From: Scortum barcoo
Taxonomy: Eukaryota > Chordata > Actinopteri > Centrarchiformes > Terapontidae
Assembly: GCA_023238725.1 (NCBI GenBank)
Contig: CM041551.1
Coordinates: forward strand, 4,611,259 to 4,675,258
Length of the DNA stretch: 64,000 bases
Reading direction: 5' to 3'
In this document: positions 11,766 through 24,934 of the stretch, one piece after another
Layout: every line of letters begins with the position of its first letter
Numbering within the stretch: position 1 is the stretch's first letter
Notes under the pieces: model-generated
What the model was told of the DNA's origin: nothing
The model's input: the letters and a program-made list of their open reading frames with translations, nothing else
Databases searched by the model: none
Translations under genes and position numbers: made by a program

Positions 11766-14700
11766 GGAGCATTCTGCCCCAAGGGGGGGATCCTTTCTGT
11801 TCAGCACAGACCAGGCTCACAGTGCCGTGACCTGGAGGGGGGGGCGCAGACGGGTGGGGGACTAAATTCAATGAGGGAAAATAAAACTGACCATAAAAGC
11901 TCCTACTGTTAGCAATCTGTCATACCTCATACGTAAGGCCTACTGCACTTTCAACCCTGGCAATGCTCAAATATGTTCAGCTGACTTGTTTTCTATTCCC
12001 ATGGGCAACTGTGACATGCCTACAGAGCCAAAGAAGAGATGTACATTTTTTTCAGGCATCCTGTTATGCACACTTTGACCTTTTTCCACTCATTAAACTT
12101 GCGAAGCAAGACAAATAGGTCACAATAATGCGATTATATAGATGTAAATATATGCCACTACTAAATAAAAGACACAAAGCAAGTAACTTTGCTCTTGGTC
12201 ATTAGTTTTATGTGGCCTAACACTGCTGCCTTGAAGACAAAACAAAAAAAAGGTTTCATTGTTTTAAGGTTATTATCACTAAAAAATACTTATATTTCTT
12301 AAAGGGGCTGATGTGATTTAAAATGCATTCCAACAGTTATTGTGAATCCTTCTCCAAGACAGCAATGCTGACTGCATTATACAGTAAAGTCTTCTTGCTA
12401 AACTCAGAAAATATTTATGCTAATAGAAAGTGAACAGAAAAATGTGGATAAATGAGCACATTGAGCTGCTGATTAACCCTGAAATTAACTAAATCAGATT
12501 TTTCACATTTTATGATTTTTGAAAAAGTGAAATATTGTGATCAATTGTAGACAGTATTTTTGTAAAAAATCCTATTAAAAAGTGACAAATATTCTAAATA
12601 AACCTTTTGAGGGAGTAGAAGTGAAAAATTATTAGCCGTCAGCATGTATTAACATGCGAGGGTGTCAATACAGCATCTATCAGTGCAGTACAAAACTACA
12701 AGCGCCCAGTTTAATAATAATGATTATGAGGGGGTGTTTTAAATCAGTGAAAAAACATCAGTCTGCAGTGCTCTGTTGATGTGTAACATTCAAGACTATA
12801 TGAAAGCTCCATATAATAGCTGCAGTTGTGAGCAGGGTCAAAAATATCCATTAGCCACTTTTTTTTTTACTCCACATGTTTTTGTCATGAATACAGTGAG
12901 AATGAGTAAGTACAATTAATTAGAAAACTGCCCATGGCAAAATGGAAATACACATTTTGCACTTTTTCTCTGCTAAGTGAGCCTCGGAAGTGGAATGGCT
13001 TTAAACACAGTAGCGCTTAAACATTGAACATTAAACATGAACGTATGCGTTTGCAAATGAAACGACAAACCCCTTGGGTATATTTCTAAGAAAAACTTCA
13101 CAGATTCAAAGCCACAGTGTAGTATTGGCCATATGATATACATGCATAATATCCACATCTTGACGGAGAACTATTATGCAATATGTCAGTTATATATGTT
13201 AAGCATGTTATAAGCATGTTAACACAAGTAAGAAACTCTGTGACACAATTTACAAAGGGCCAAAAATGAAAAGCAGGAAACAGGTATGAAAGTTTAAAAA
13301 ATACAAAAAGGAAAGAAAGAAAGCAAGCCAGTAAGATCTAAAGGATGAAAAGGCCCATGTGTTTTCTCAAAGAGGGAAGTGAGGAAAGTGAGGGAGGGAA
13401 AGAGAAGCACTCCAGCCCATTTCTGGGGCCATTACAGGAGGGAATGGCTCCCATTTGTCCCACCTTGACATTTGAGAGGATCTCTGATTACACAGGAGAG
13501 AGGGGCAGGCAGAGGTGAGCGAAGAGAGAGTCCTCCACTGGGGTCTGTGGCATGGCTCAGATGATATGCCGTCGTTACAACAATGAGAAGTCAAGGGTAA
13601 AAATAACAGGGCGCTGGGAGAAAAGGGGGCGATGTAGCACAGCAGGGTCGACCCGTATACTGTCTTTTTTTAAGACAGTGTCCTCGCCCTGCTCTTGTCA
13701 CCTACTCGCCTCCCCCAGGGTACCTACAGGACGACAGGGTATACATGTACACCCTGCAGGGAGGGAGGGAGCAGGGCTGCTTCATCTCAACCAACTGTAT
13801 AATGAAGACTCGAACAGCCATATCCCTTGGCTTAGTTCATAATGTATGAATTAATAAAATATCTGAATGTGTCACAACCCCTTAACGGGGGTCCAAATAC
13901 AGGCAGAGAGCTGAAGTCCAAGCATCACCACATTTGGATACAGCTCCATTACATCTGTAGCTGATCAATAGGCATATACTGTCTTTAAAAAAACAACAAA
14001 AAAGGGCCAGAAGCCATGTTTATGTATCTGTTAATTAGGTTCATTCTCTATGGACTGTGGACTAATTGTGACTTTTTGACTTTTGACTCCAAAGAGTAAA
14101 CTTCCGGAAGAGACCACGATCATGACACTAATCAAAGGGGTCCAAGAACAATAATCCATTTATTTTGAATGTGGAACAAGGAGACTATCCATTCATAGTC
14201 TGCTTGTTAGGGGATATCCTGTTCATGACTACATGTGTAAGATGCGTATGAAACATGAGGAAAATTGTGAACAACCTCGGGCTAGTGACCTACTGAACTT
14301 AACATGGCACCAAAATGAGCCGAGTGAACGCTACATGACTTCACATTTGATGGGCTCATGAGAAATAAACAGCAACAACGTGCACCCACCCAAAAATCGA
14401 GCGGCGTACACAAAGGCAATCATCTGTCTGCTCCTGATGCTGTGAGAAGCTCGCGCTGCTCCCCGCCGGGTAATGAGCTGTGTGTGCGAGGAGCATGCCG
14501 CATTCAGAGAATGCAAGAGGAGCAGAGGAGGAGAGCTGAGGAGGAAGGGAAGGGAGGAGGGGAGCTGAGGCCGAGGTCAACTAGAGGTAAGGCTTTTGGG
14601 TGCTGTTCAAAACTCTCATCTCCACAATGGGCAGGAAGGGAGAAAGAGTGTGGCGTGGGCGGGATGGTGGTGTAGGTGGGTAAAAAGGAAACAGACTGGC

Positions 14701-16256
14701 GAGGGAGATAGAGAAAGAGTGTGAAGGCATGTTAGGTGAGCGGCTGATAGAGGGAGTCAAACAAAAGAGAGAAATAGTGCAAACGGCTGATAGAGGTGGC
14801 TGGCAAACAGGTGCCAACATGAATCCAGCAAAAGGGTCAGCGGTGTGAAGCGTGCTCTCCCTCTCTAAGATTCTTTTACATGGCTCTGCAATGGCGAGGA
14901 GGCTTGAAGACAATAACTGCACTGGGAATTATTCAATTAAGCGCATATCCATCCCCTCTGGCGTTCTCCCTCCTTTCTTTTCTCTGCACTCCCTGCAGTC
15001 TGTGGAGGTGGTGGGAGGGTTGGGGGGTCAGAGAGCAGTCTGGGCTGAGTGCTCCATGACCCGGTCATCTGGCCTGACATGCAGCCACTTGGCTGAGACC
15101 AGGAGGGGGACTGTGAACAGGCCCTGAGAGAGTGTTGTGCATCATCCTCCTGAGTGTATACTGTGCACAAACAGGCAGCAGCAACCACACCTGACCTTAA
15201 ACCACACAATAACCTTGAGACAAGACAGGCTATTTCGGGTTCTTAACAGGAAGAGGAAAAAGGACGGTGATAAAAATAAATAAGGGAATTGTTTTTACCA
15301 TAAGCACACGTCTGCTAGCGAGGCCAGTCGATCGGTTGTTGCCAGATTTGAGAAGTTTCCTTTGAATGTGAATCAGCTCTTGGACGCAATAGCCAGCATT
15401 TAAAACCACATCCTTCACTTCCTTCTCATGGCTGCATTGTTTTCACTGTGTGCAAAGAACTCAGATTTTCCAATGATGCGGCACTTTGAATGCCAAATGG
15501 GCCGTGCTGCGAGGGCCACATGCCAGGCGGTGCATCTCTTCCGTGGTGCCGGGCGCAGGGGCTGAATGCTTGGCATTATGGGGCCGATCTAAGTGCTGAT
15601 GGCTAGCCACACCATGCCAGGATTTAGAGGGCAAGGTGACTCTTCCTTTTACTGGCCCTATAATCGAACCTTCCTGCCAACTTGGAGGCCGGTTGTCCGG
15701 TAGTACCATTTCCCTCTGCTTTCTGGTGAAGTCCTCTGGGAGACTGTGTAAGTATGCGTGGAAGAGTGGGGTCCTGCTTGTCACTTATCCCTGTGTAGGC
15801 AGGGGTCATCCTGGAAAGGCTGGACAAGCGCCAGCAGAACAGGCTACTAATAACACTTTCAGCACTACCCCACTGTGATAATGCCACAAAGGTTACTGCG
15901 AGGCTGAATTTACAGTCCTTTTTGACAATTACTGCCATCTAACAAAAGAAATAAAGCCGTGAGAAAAGAAAAATGCTGTTGGGGCCGCTATGAAAAAGAA
16001 AGATCACAGCTAATGTCGCCAATTTAGTGAGGAGAGATCAAGCCAAGAGCAAACAAAGCAAAGGGTTGTGAGTGGCTCTAACTCAATCAGAGAGCAGTGG
16101 GGTACCGCCCATCAATCACTGTCTGCTTGCCGCCCCGGCCGAATCGCGCTGAGCTAAGTGGTGGAGAAACACCAGAGAGCCGACAGCCCGCTGTGTGTAA
16201 CTGAAAATGACCCTGGGGATCTGGGGCAGAGACAGGAGGGCCCTCGGCTTTACTTC

Positions 16257-16277
16257 CTACCTACCTACCTACCTACC
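16257..16277. repeat. (CTAC)5 microsatellite
   Basis: A short tetranucleotide run in nrp1 intron 2. Confidence 0.9.
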
Positions 16278-16804
16278 CTCTTTACCCACTACAAACAAAC
16301 TTTGCTTCACCCAGAGCCCCTCTGGGGACTTGCTTGATTGTTTAAATAAAGAGCCCTGTGGTCGCAGTCCCCCCCCTCTCCCACTTGCCACCCCTCGTTG
16401 ATCTGTGATGACCAGGCGTTAGGACCGCGGCCACATCAATCAAAATCATGAGCACCATTCAAGGTTAGACCACAGAACGAAACATGTCTGACAAGCCTGG
16501 ACATGCTGTATTAAAGTGTCCAGAAACTTCAACAAATCAACAGAACAAGCCTCTTCTCTTCCCTGTCCCCTCTGGGACGGCTGGATAAGTAAGACATTGG
16601 GAGGTACTCTTTCAAAGTATAATCCAAGATGGACTGCTGCTCAGCCACACACATATTGTGAACTCAAATTATTCCCTGTTCACTTACCCACCCTATCGCT
16701 TCTCGCTGCTTTCCATACAGCCTCATAAACTCAGAAATCAGCATTTGATGGAAAGAAAAGAAGCCGTGAGATGAAAACCTGTTGCTAATTATATTATATG
16801 AGGC

Positions 16805-16821
16805 GGGGGGGGGGGGGGGGG
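16805..16821. repeat. poly-G run (17 G)
   Basis: An uninterrupted run of 17 G on the plus strand (C on the nrp1 sense strand). It is length-unstable and prone to sequencing error. Confidence 0.9.
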
Positions 16822-19131
16822 CAGCACTTATTGCCAACTGTCCTTTGGAAACAGAAACACATAATTGAATCATAGCCTCATGTTTAATGCTTTTCATCGG
16901 CGCTACAAGGAAAATGAGTATGCATTTTCTTACAATCAATAGATTTGTATCCAGATAGAGAGCTGAGATTACCAAATTGTGTGTAATCACAAGTCTCCCC
17001 ATACGACTCCTTTTCTCGCAATCTGCTTTGGACGAAAAGTAAAAGAGCATACAACTGTCATCTCTAAGCTGTGTGGGCCTTGGGCTCCATTCCACAAGAA
17101 ACTTCCATATAGGGAAGCTTGTATTGGTTTGAGGCTGGAAAGAAAAAGAAGAATGAGGGAAAAAAAAAGAATTTACCAGCCGGGTGCCAGAAACAGCTTA
17201 GTGACACTCAATCCCTGGCAAACATGAGTCGCTAACTCCCACATCGAGATGAAAAACAAAACATGCAGACACGTGAGACTTTATGATGCTTTTGTGCTGC
17301 CACAGATATGTGACCGAGGCTCGAAATCCAGTGGGTTATTTATGAGCGCTGGCCTTGTCTCTTCTCTTTCTCTCTTCCTTTCCCTCCCTCGTTCCTCCTT
17401 TTCCTACTCTTCCGCTGTGAAGTAGACCTCCCACCCGCTGTGAGGTAGAGTGGCTCGCCTCCCGGTTGTGGTCAGGTTGTGCATGAATCAAAGTGGTGAC
17501 AGAGCAGCGGGGAGGATGGCAGATGCCACGGCCGGAAAGCTTTTCAATCAGGCTGCCCTTCCAAGCCGCGGCCAAGGTGAAACACTTCACCAGCGGATGA
17601 AAAAAAAAAAAAAAAGACCCTCAACCCTACGGTCACTCACACACACACACTCATGTATTGCATACATGCAAGCACACATGTGCACATGCCTACTCTAATC
17701 CTGCTCATTATCCAGGGAGTAACCCTTTATGTTTAAAAGAGATGAAGAACAGGGAAGAGAGTAATGAAAATGAAAATCAACAGCTTTCTGATGCAACATC
17801 TCAGTCTGCTGCCGCGTCTCCCCTGCCCTCTGGTTAATTAACAAGGTGAACACTTAACATTTATCAGCACTGTGGCTTTCACTCGCTTTGAATGTCTCAC
17901 TTTCCTCATTAACGGGTACATTTTGCAGGTAGCAAATGGGACGGTGTATTGTAAATAGAAATTTAAGATGCAGAGTGCTCATCTCTCGAAGTTTTACCCT
18001 GCTGACAAAATAAGGTTTGGTGTAATTGCCGTGAAGTACAAACAGGATATATTCAAAGTGGATTGCTCTTTGATATGCTGCTGACAAGCTAGTTTTTCAA
18101 GGTACACTGTTTCAATGTAATTTCAGGTGTAATTTGATTTCCATTGTTATGAACTGTGGGAGTCTATTGCTGTGGAAAATACCAGGTGCATAATTTCAGC
18201 TGCTTTTGTCAAACCTGGTAGTTAAAAGAAGCAGCGTCGCCCTACGCACTCTTTATTTTGCTGCTCCTATTTTGTGGAGCCGCTTTGAACTCCGCCGGCA
18301 CGGATGCCTCTCTCACATGCACTTTGAAAAGAAGCATACATCCACAACAGAAATAAATGTTCGCTAACAGGCCATAAGTATCTCCAACAATCCATGTCAC
18401 CGCAGAGCCCCGTCCTCTCGGCCCCGCAGGTCACAGTGTTCCCGTTCTTTCTTTAAGCCCCCACCGCCACAAGCCTGTTAAGAGGAGGTTCCTGTTGCAT
18501 TCCTGAGTTATTTATTTTCCCCCATGACAACGGCTGATAAACAGCCACGCAGCCCACTTCTCCTTATTTGCCAATGGTTGCTTTGCAGATGAGCGTGAGA
18601 GAGCGTTGAGGGGGCAGAGGGAGCCGTTTTCAGACCTGGTAAGGAGTTATTGCTCGGCGCTCCCCAGCTGTGAAGCTCCACCGCTCTTTATTGTGGAGGT
18701 GCTGCAGAAATTAGGTGACCAAGAGGATATTTTCCCGAAAGCCCCCTCTCTTCTCCACTCTCACTTCCTGGAAACAGGTGGCACTCTTTGTTGGGCGCTA
18801 TAGTCGAATGAGTGGAGTTAGCGGGATTCCACATGACAAAGAAAGAGCCATCTATAGATCCAGGGGAGGGTAATACCCCGCGCCCCCCCTTCCCAGAGCT
18901 CATGTTAGTCATCCCTGGAGTCCAGGCCTGGTCAAGAATGCCAGGAGGGGCAGGATGTCTTTTGTGGAGGGTGCACAACCGAGAATGTTTGCCTTCCCAG
19001 CAGGCCCGGCAGCTCCACAGGGGCAGCTCAGCAGGAGTGGAAGGGGCAGAGGGGCAGAAAAGGAGAGGGCTACAATTAAGAAGAGGAAAAGAGTGCTTTT
19101 CCAAGCTTTGAGTTACAGGCACCTGGAGACA

Positions 19132-19154
19132 GGGGGCGGGGGGGGGGGCGGGGG
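19132..19154. repeat. G-rich tract, potential G-quadruplex
   Basis: A 23-bp tract of G runs broken by two single C bases. It satisfies the simple pattern of four runs of at least three G and lies in nrp1 intron 2 on the strand opposite to transcription. Confidence 0.75.
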
Positions 19155-22100
19155 ACTTTTGAAGCGTGGTGAGGCGGGAGGCGTTCACTGACTTTCCCCT
19201 CGATCTCCACCACAAAGGGCTGCTTGAGAAGGAATTCCTCAAATTTCTCCGCTGCCTAGTACCATCCTGCCATACATCTAATCTGAACCCCCCTCCGCCT
19301 GCTGCCCTGACTGTCACACTGGAATTTTCTGTGGGGTCCAGAAAAATACCATCCAGACAGAGAGAAAAGCAAAGAAATGATGGAGGGCAGAGAAAGAGGA
19401 GACAGTCTCTTTCTCCTTTGTTTTTAATCCCACTATCCTGCTCCTCTAAAACAAAGAACGCAGCCTTGACCGGCTGGCTGGCTGGCTGTGGGGGATTTCA
19501 GTGTGCTGAAGAAGTAACTGCTTTTTGGTCTGGTCAGCAAATGCGATACCATCAATGATTCATGATGTTGTCAGGAGAACATCACATGTTCAGAAAGTTG
19601 GTTCTCTTCTTCGAGTCAGCATGTGAGGAGGAGATGGAGAGAACAGCCAGCAGCTCAGGATAAAAGTTTAAGCAAGTTCAAGACTGGAAGCTCAAACTTT
19701 GTCAGATTTCTACACAGAAAATCGTACTTGAGCAGTAAGAACTATCATCTGTCTTACAAATTAGATAAATTGCCCTTGAATCTGCCTCACGCAAAAACCT
19801 GTCTGTCACTTGTTAGGATTCAGATCCACTGAAACCTCCATTTTTTTCCCTCAGATGGCAGAGCTGCTGCAGTCGGACGAGCCTGACAACCCTTATCAGA
19901 TCACACAGAAACAGAGAATGCACACACGGGGAGAGAGCGGGGCAGAAGCATATCTATTTACCTCAGTTTTTCACTTGAGCTTAGCTTGCTCATTCCGCCG
20001 ATTTTCAGAGCGAATTGACTTCAAATATTTGACTTGATGCGGACTGCGCCTTTGCCTCAAAACTTCATTATTAGCTGTGAGAGCGGCGAGGGCGGCCCCT
20101 GAAACTCCACTCTGTGAAAGTCTACAACAGTGCGTGAAAGGTAAACACGTTCTGCATTCAGAATCACTGGGCTCACTTAGTCTCCTTATCTCTGTGATGA
20201 AGTGTTTTCCTCCTCCGGCTCTCAGGATACAGGCCTCTGCACTTCCCCAAACAAACCTGTCAAGGGTAGCACACACGTGCAACAACACCGCCAGACTCCA
20301 CTCAGTAAAGGCTGTTTTTATTTTTACGAGCACCACTTTGAGTGCTTCTTGTTTGGTTTGCTGATAACGGCCATGTTGGGGAACATGTGGTGCATGTGTG
20401 TTCCATTTGCCCACTAATTAGATTGCAAGGCAGTGCACTGAAGCATGCATTGTAGCCCCCCGCCCCCCCCCCAACCTCCTCCGCCTCCACCCTCTCTGCC
20501 AGTCCATCAGATAAGGAAGCCATTCTGGCTCTCATCAGTTTCCATTATGTAAGGGCTGATTTGGTGAGTGGGGCTGCGACAGGGAGTCTGATGGGTCCAA
20601 CACGAATCACACCCAACTACTGTCTGCAGATACATAAGTAACTATTCCCCCTCCCCTAATCGAGTTACCTATGACATGCCTTGTCAGCGATTAGCACAAT
20701 AATCCATGCTCATGTTACACAGTGCCATAATCTGAAATTAAGAAGGAAAAAATGGATTTCACTTCATGCCTTGTCTTTGCTGGCTAAAGCCCTGATGAAG
20801 CCTCACAGGGTGGAATAGATTGTGAAGTGGAACTAAAGTCCCATGAAAACCACTCCATTAAAAACATTAAAAATGAAACAGTACACCAAGTTAAAAATAG
20901 GAAAAGACTGTAGGTCAGGGCGACCCCGTTTCCCAGCGCAATCTCTGCGTGGCCCACATGAATCAGAGACTTACTTAAGTTTCACAGCCGTCTGGCGGTG
21001 TCATTTGTTAGCATATCCTGTAGACAAGCGGTTTATAACCTTCTGACCACACTGCTGGTTTTGCGCAGGCTGTGTCTGCTCCAACTGGAATGAAATGGGG
21101 ATGCAAATGCAAACACATCCGTGACACAAATCTGCTAACAAATTTATGAACAGCCAATGAACTGGCATTCTCCAATCTGCGAATCCGGCATCTAAATCAA
21201 AGTGCTGAGCTAATTTGCAAATGATACATCCATGGCTCACTAAACTCCGAGCCCGCCCTCTTTTTAACCTGGAAAAACGCTGCCTTCCTTGAGCCTGCAA
21301 AGACTAAAATGGTATTACTGCGTGTGTTTAGACACAGGAAATTCATTCCTGACTAATTTGATTAGCACAGGCATTGTTACTGCTTACCCCCCTCTTCCTG
21401 TCCACACTCCCTCTTCCTAACTGAGATCTTGGCGGGTTTAAAAGTCCCTCTGGTGCTGAAATTGGACCCAAAAGGGGTGACAAGGAGCATCCGGCCTTTA
21501 AAAGACAGCGGCATTCGGCCTGCCATAAATCTCTGACAGCAGTAAAGAAAGGTTAAAGTGGGATTGAAATCTGGGATTAAGAAAGACCAAACCCTGCAAA
21601 CATGTATGGGGGCCATTGGAGGAACACAAAGGAGGCGTCGGGCCTGGGCTTTGGGTGGAACGGGGATACAGTAACAGGATCCAGCAAAGCCCTGTACTCT
21701 CCCAAGCCCTGCAGCGTAAACAAACAGCTGAGACAGAGCAGGGCAGAGGCACCGACACACACATAAAAATCCACCCCCCCCACACACACACACACAGAGG
21801 CAATCAGAGCGAGGCAGTCTGCCCAGGCAAGGCTCACCTCAGGGCAGCCACACTGACATAGGCTCATCACATTACTGTCTGTCTCCGGTTTCATCGGCTT
21901 AAACTATCTATCTGACAACAGGTTAGCTGCTTAGCCTTTTGTTGGATGCGACAGCTCGCGGCTCACAAGTCAAATAAGGATCAGTAACTAACTGTCACAG
22001 AGAGATCCAACTTAAAAAGGTAATTTCATCCATTTTTTTTGTTGAAATCTAATTGAAAACAGCCCAGATGAGTCAGACAGCTCCACTTGTTTCTGACTGC

Positions 22101-22955
22101 CTGATTTACACAAACTGGGCCTTGTTTTTTAATGCAACCAAATCTAGGAAATTCTCACTTATTTGGAGATTAATGGGATTTTAAGAGGAAATACGAAAGT
22201 AAACGGCTTATTAAGATGGACATCTTTTCTCGCAGCGTGTAAAGTAACCACAATTAACGGCCCTCTGGAGAGTTTTTGGGACCCGTGTGCTCTCTCTCTC
22301 TCAGTGCCCTCTGCAAAAGCACGGTAATTCAAATCAATATTAAACTCCTCTGACTTCACTCCACAAGGACGAGGAGCGAGGACATTCCAAAACCAAATGG
22401 CAGGAGTGAGACACTCCTGCTGCCCTGTGTGGTGCCAGAGCAGGACTGCATTAACACAGTCTCAGTGAGCCTGCAGACACTAGATGGAGCACTTTCATGT
22501 GCAATATGCATAAGGGAGAAGGGGGGTGGGGGTGAGTGTCACACACAGGGGCGCAGTACACTCACAGGAACACACGAACACAGGCTATCAAATCTGAATA
22601 AGCATAAATCTATAGGCGTGTGTGTGTTTGTTCAAACAGCTTCTGCACAGCCTCTCTTAGTGCAGAGGCTCCCAAAGTGAGGTCTGGGGGGCCGGTGGGC
22701 ACCTTAAAAAGCACCCCAGACTGTTTCATTTCACTAATGCTGTTATTTCATCCCCCATTTTTTTTTTTTGTTTTTGCAGAATGAAAGAATTAAGATTATT
22801 TTCATTGAGGTTTCACTCTATCCCCCTTTACTCTCAACTGACTTTAGATCAGATTGGGGCCCCGGGGACAGAATCAGATTGAAGGAGCTTTTTGGGACCA
22901 GAAAGGAAAACATCTGTTTTTCATAGACAAGATCACAAACTCGCAGTGTACTTAC

Positions 22956-23130
22956 TTGCACTCCCGGTCCTCCAGATCGAAATGCGGATTGAAGTTGATG
23001 AGGATCCGCTGGTGAGGACCAGGCGCCGATATCACCCACACGCATCTCTGAGAAGGGGGATAAGACATGGGGTATCCGGGCGAGGTGAGGTAGTTGGCGG
23101 TTGAGATTCTGATGTTGCCTCCACATTTAT
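22956..23130 (-). CDS. nrp1: nrp1 coding exon 2: N-terminal half of CUB a1
   Basis: This 175-bp exon follows a polypyrimidine tract and CAG acceptor (23140-23131) and ends at donor GTAAGT (22955-22950). It encodes residues 23-80 and two bases of Lys81. Visible landmarks are KCGG at the domain start (Cys25), the CUB signature YLTSPGYP, RCVW (Cys52, expected partner of Cys25), FNPHFDLEDREC, and Cys80 as the first cysteine of the second disulphide. The CUB a1 domain belongs to the semaphorin-binding region of neuropilins. Entry is phase 1 and exit phase 2 (AA|G), and both fit the neighbouring exons exactly. Confidence 0.96.
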
Positions 23131-23333
23131 CTGCAGGGGGAGTGAAAAGAGTTCTTGGAGGACGGGAACACTTGGACTGGACCTCAGCAGTGGACGAGTG
23201 CCTCACTTCTAACAGATTTACTGTGCTGTCCCTCACAGCACTGTGGCACAAACTTTTTGTTGAACATTTTGTTGGAGTTCCATGAAGTAGGAGTCCAAAA
23301 TGCACACATCTATCTATCTATCTCATATCATCA

Positions 23334-23395
<62 letters not shown>

Positions 23396-24444
23396 ATGAA
23401 GACTATCACAAAACAAAACTTTAGTGAGTTTAACAGGTGAGGACAAAAAGGTGTGTGCCAAGTTTATCTGGAGAAAATGATCTCTAATATAAATATAATA
23501 CACCACTGTTTTGCTTAAAATGCAGCGTGATAAAGAAACGGTTGCTCACATTAAAATAAGAAACGAAAGAGACAAATTCGGGCCATTTTGCGTGGATGTG
23601 TGAGCAAAGCAAATAAAAACTCTGAATGCAGAAGTTTGGTTTTGTGAAAGCAAAAGGGATCTAAAATCTGTTGTTTTAAAACTTCCTCACACGGCGTAAG
23701 AATCATTAAAGGAAATAATCCTGCGTTTCTCTGCTCCCCACATCTATCTTTGTTTGCGCTCGTTTCCATCCTTTTTCTTATCAAAGCTCTGACCCTCACA
23801 CGCACAGGCACCTCGAGAAAAAAACAAATCGATCAAATTGTTGAAACGAGTAATTTAAAAAAAAGGCGTAAAGTGGAAACGAAACCTGTCCTCCGTTAAA
23901 CAGCACATGGGGGAAGTTGTGTAAGTTGAGGGTCGGAGCTGACTTTGTGAACTTCAAAAACACACAGAGCTCCTTAAGAGAGGGCAGGAGGATCAAAATC
24001 ATCAAATAAATTTATTTTCACGGGTTACAAGTCTCACCAAAAACTACAATTGCGTAACTGCAAACAAAGAAGTCTTCGGAAATAACTGGATGGTGTCATG
24101 GGAGAAAAAAAATGGGAACCAAAAAACTCACCATGTTACTCATTATCATTACAGGAGGGGAGTATTAGAGGGATATCATGAATAAAAGAAATACAATGAG
24201 AGAGGAAACTATTAAATAAGGATATTGTAATGCGTATAAAGTCATTATTGAGCAGTAATGTTTAAATCTCTGTGGAAATGTCATAAAGGGGATTTTCCTT
24301 AGGTGTTGGCAGGTGAGCGCCTTCAGACTTTGCCAAAAGATCAGCGGAGATCAGAGAGGGCTAATCTAAAAAAAATACTGGGATTAGTAGCTTTGCAGAG
24401 TACATAAAGGCCCTATTTATACAGATATCAGATGTCACACTTAC
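23131..24444 (-). other. nrp1: nrp1 intron 1 (1,314 bp)
   Basis: It has a GTAAGT donor at 24444 and a pyrimidine-rich CCCCCTGCAG acceptor at 23131. It is AT-rich, contains the (TATC)n microsatellite listed separately, and shows no further coding similarity on either strand. Confidence 0.9.
23308..23394. repeat. (TATC)n microsatellite in nrp1 intron 1
   Basis: About 87 bp of TATC units, interrupted once by TCATATCATCATA near 23323-23335. It lies about 180 bp upstream of the exon 2 acceptor in the direction of transcription. Confidence 0.97.
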
Positions 24445-24511
24445 CGTTTTTGAAAGCCTTGACCACCAAAAGGATTCCCATGAACAGGAGAAAGACTAAT
24501 CCACAATGCAT
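24445..24511 (-). CDS. nrp1: nrp1 coding exon 1: start codon and signal peptide
   Basis: Read on the minus strand, ATG at 24511-24509 opens 22 codons plus one base before a consensus donor GTAAGT at 24444. The peptide starts MHCGLVFLLFMG, a hydrophobic signal sequence, and ends VVKA-FKN. Cleavage is likely after Ala19 (V-K-A), matching the human order signal-AFRNDKCG. The start is supported by A at -3 (AGGATG) and by an in-frame TAA at 24541-24539, ten codons upstream. The final G (24445) joins AT of exon 2 to make Asp23, so the junction is phase 1. The exon is too short to stand out as an open reading frame; it was found from its position relative to exon 2 and the conserved FKNDKCG junction. 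Confidence 0.93.
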
Positions 24512-24934
24512 CCTTGTTTCCTCGCCACAAAAATAAAATTACACGTACAAAAAAGAAAAAAAAAACTCCGAAATTAAACTCCTCCGATGGGTTTATTTTG
24601 TTTTATTTTCTTGAGTAAGTATTCGTCTCTCCTCCTCTGAACTGGGCGAACTAAAGTTGAAATGTCTCTTTTTCTTTTCTTTTCTTTTCTTTTCTTTTCT
24701 CTGGGACTGGTCTGAGTGCGGGCTCAGGTCGCTGGCATCCTGTCATTCAGCTTCTGTTTCTTTCCTCTCGCCTGTGCCGGCTGCGCTCCTCTCTCCAGCG
24801 CCGACCGTGCCATGTCCTCTCCGCCACAAGACCCCTCAAAACAAAAAAGAAAAAAGAAAAAAGAAAGATAAAGATGTGACCTCCTCGCGTTTCTTACTCC
24901 TTCAGGTGATGACAAGGCGGGAGGTAATCCTCGG
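24512..24934 (-). other. nrp1: nrp1 5' untranslated sequence contiguous with exon 1
   Basis: This is minus-strand sequence immediately upstream of the start codon, with an in-frame stop ten codons before it. It contains a (TTTTC)n run (24669-24700) read as GAAAA repeats in the transcript, and A/T-rich stretches. The outer limit is set at a strong acceptor-like site: a tract of more than 20 mostly pyrimidine bases ending TTTAACAG at 24940-24935. If that acceptor is not used, the untranslated region simply continues towards 25.1 kb. Confidence 0.55.
24668..24700. repeat. (TTTTC)n microsatellite in the nrp1 leader
   Basis: Six to seven TTTTC units within the inferred 5' untranslated region. Confidence 0.93.

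Larger units (their letters stand above)
5926..22955 (-). other. nrp1: nrp1 intron 2 (17,030 bp)
   Basis: This is the long intron splitting CUB a1, with donor GTAAGT at 22955 and acceptor TTCAG ending at 5926. No additional exon in the right phase (2 in, 2 out) was recognised. The content is mostly unique-looking sequence with few recognisable transposon remnants, several microsatellites, G/C homopolymer runs, and many segments rich in ATTA/TAAT motifs. Long open frames in it (for example 18688-19317, minus) are compositional and resemble no protein. Large, repeat-poor first introns of developmental receptor genes often carry enhancers, which is the most likely role, by inference. Confidence 0.85.

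Noticed and set aside
18688..19317. 209-codon open frame, minus strand, inside nrp1 intron 2
   Set aside because: Low-complexity Ser/Pro/Arg-rich translation across a G/C-run region, with no recognisable domain.
5744..23130. Assignment to neuropilin-2
   Set aside because: The residues DLEDREC, PSPVVSSG and VSDYETHGAGFSIRYEIF follow NRP1; NRP2 differs at these positions.
23308..23394. CRISPR-like array
   Set aside because: A simple TATC microsatellite with no spacers; the genome is eukaryotic.
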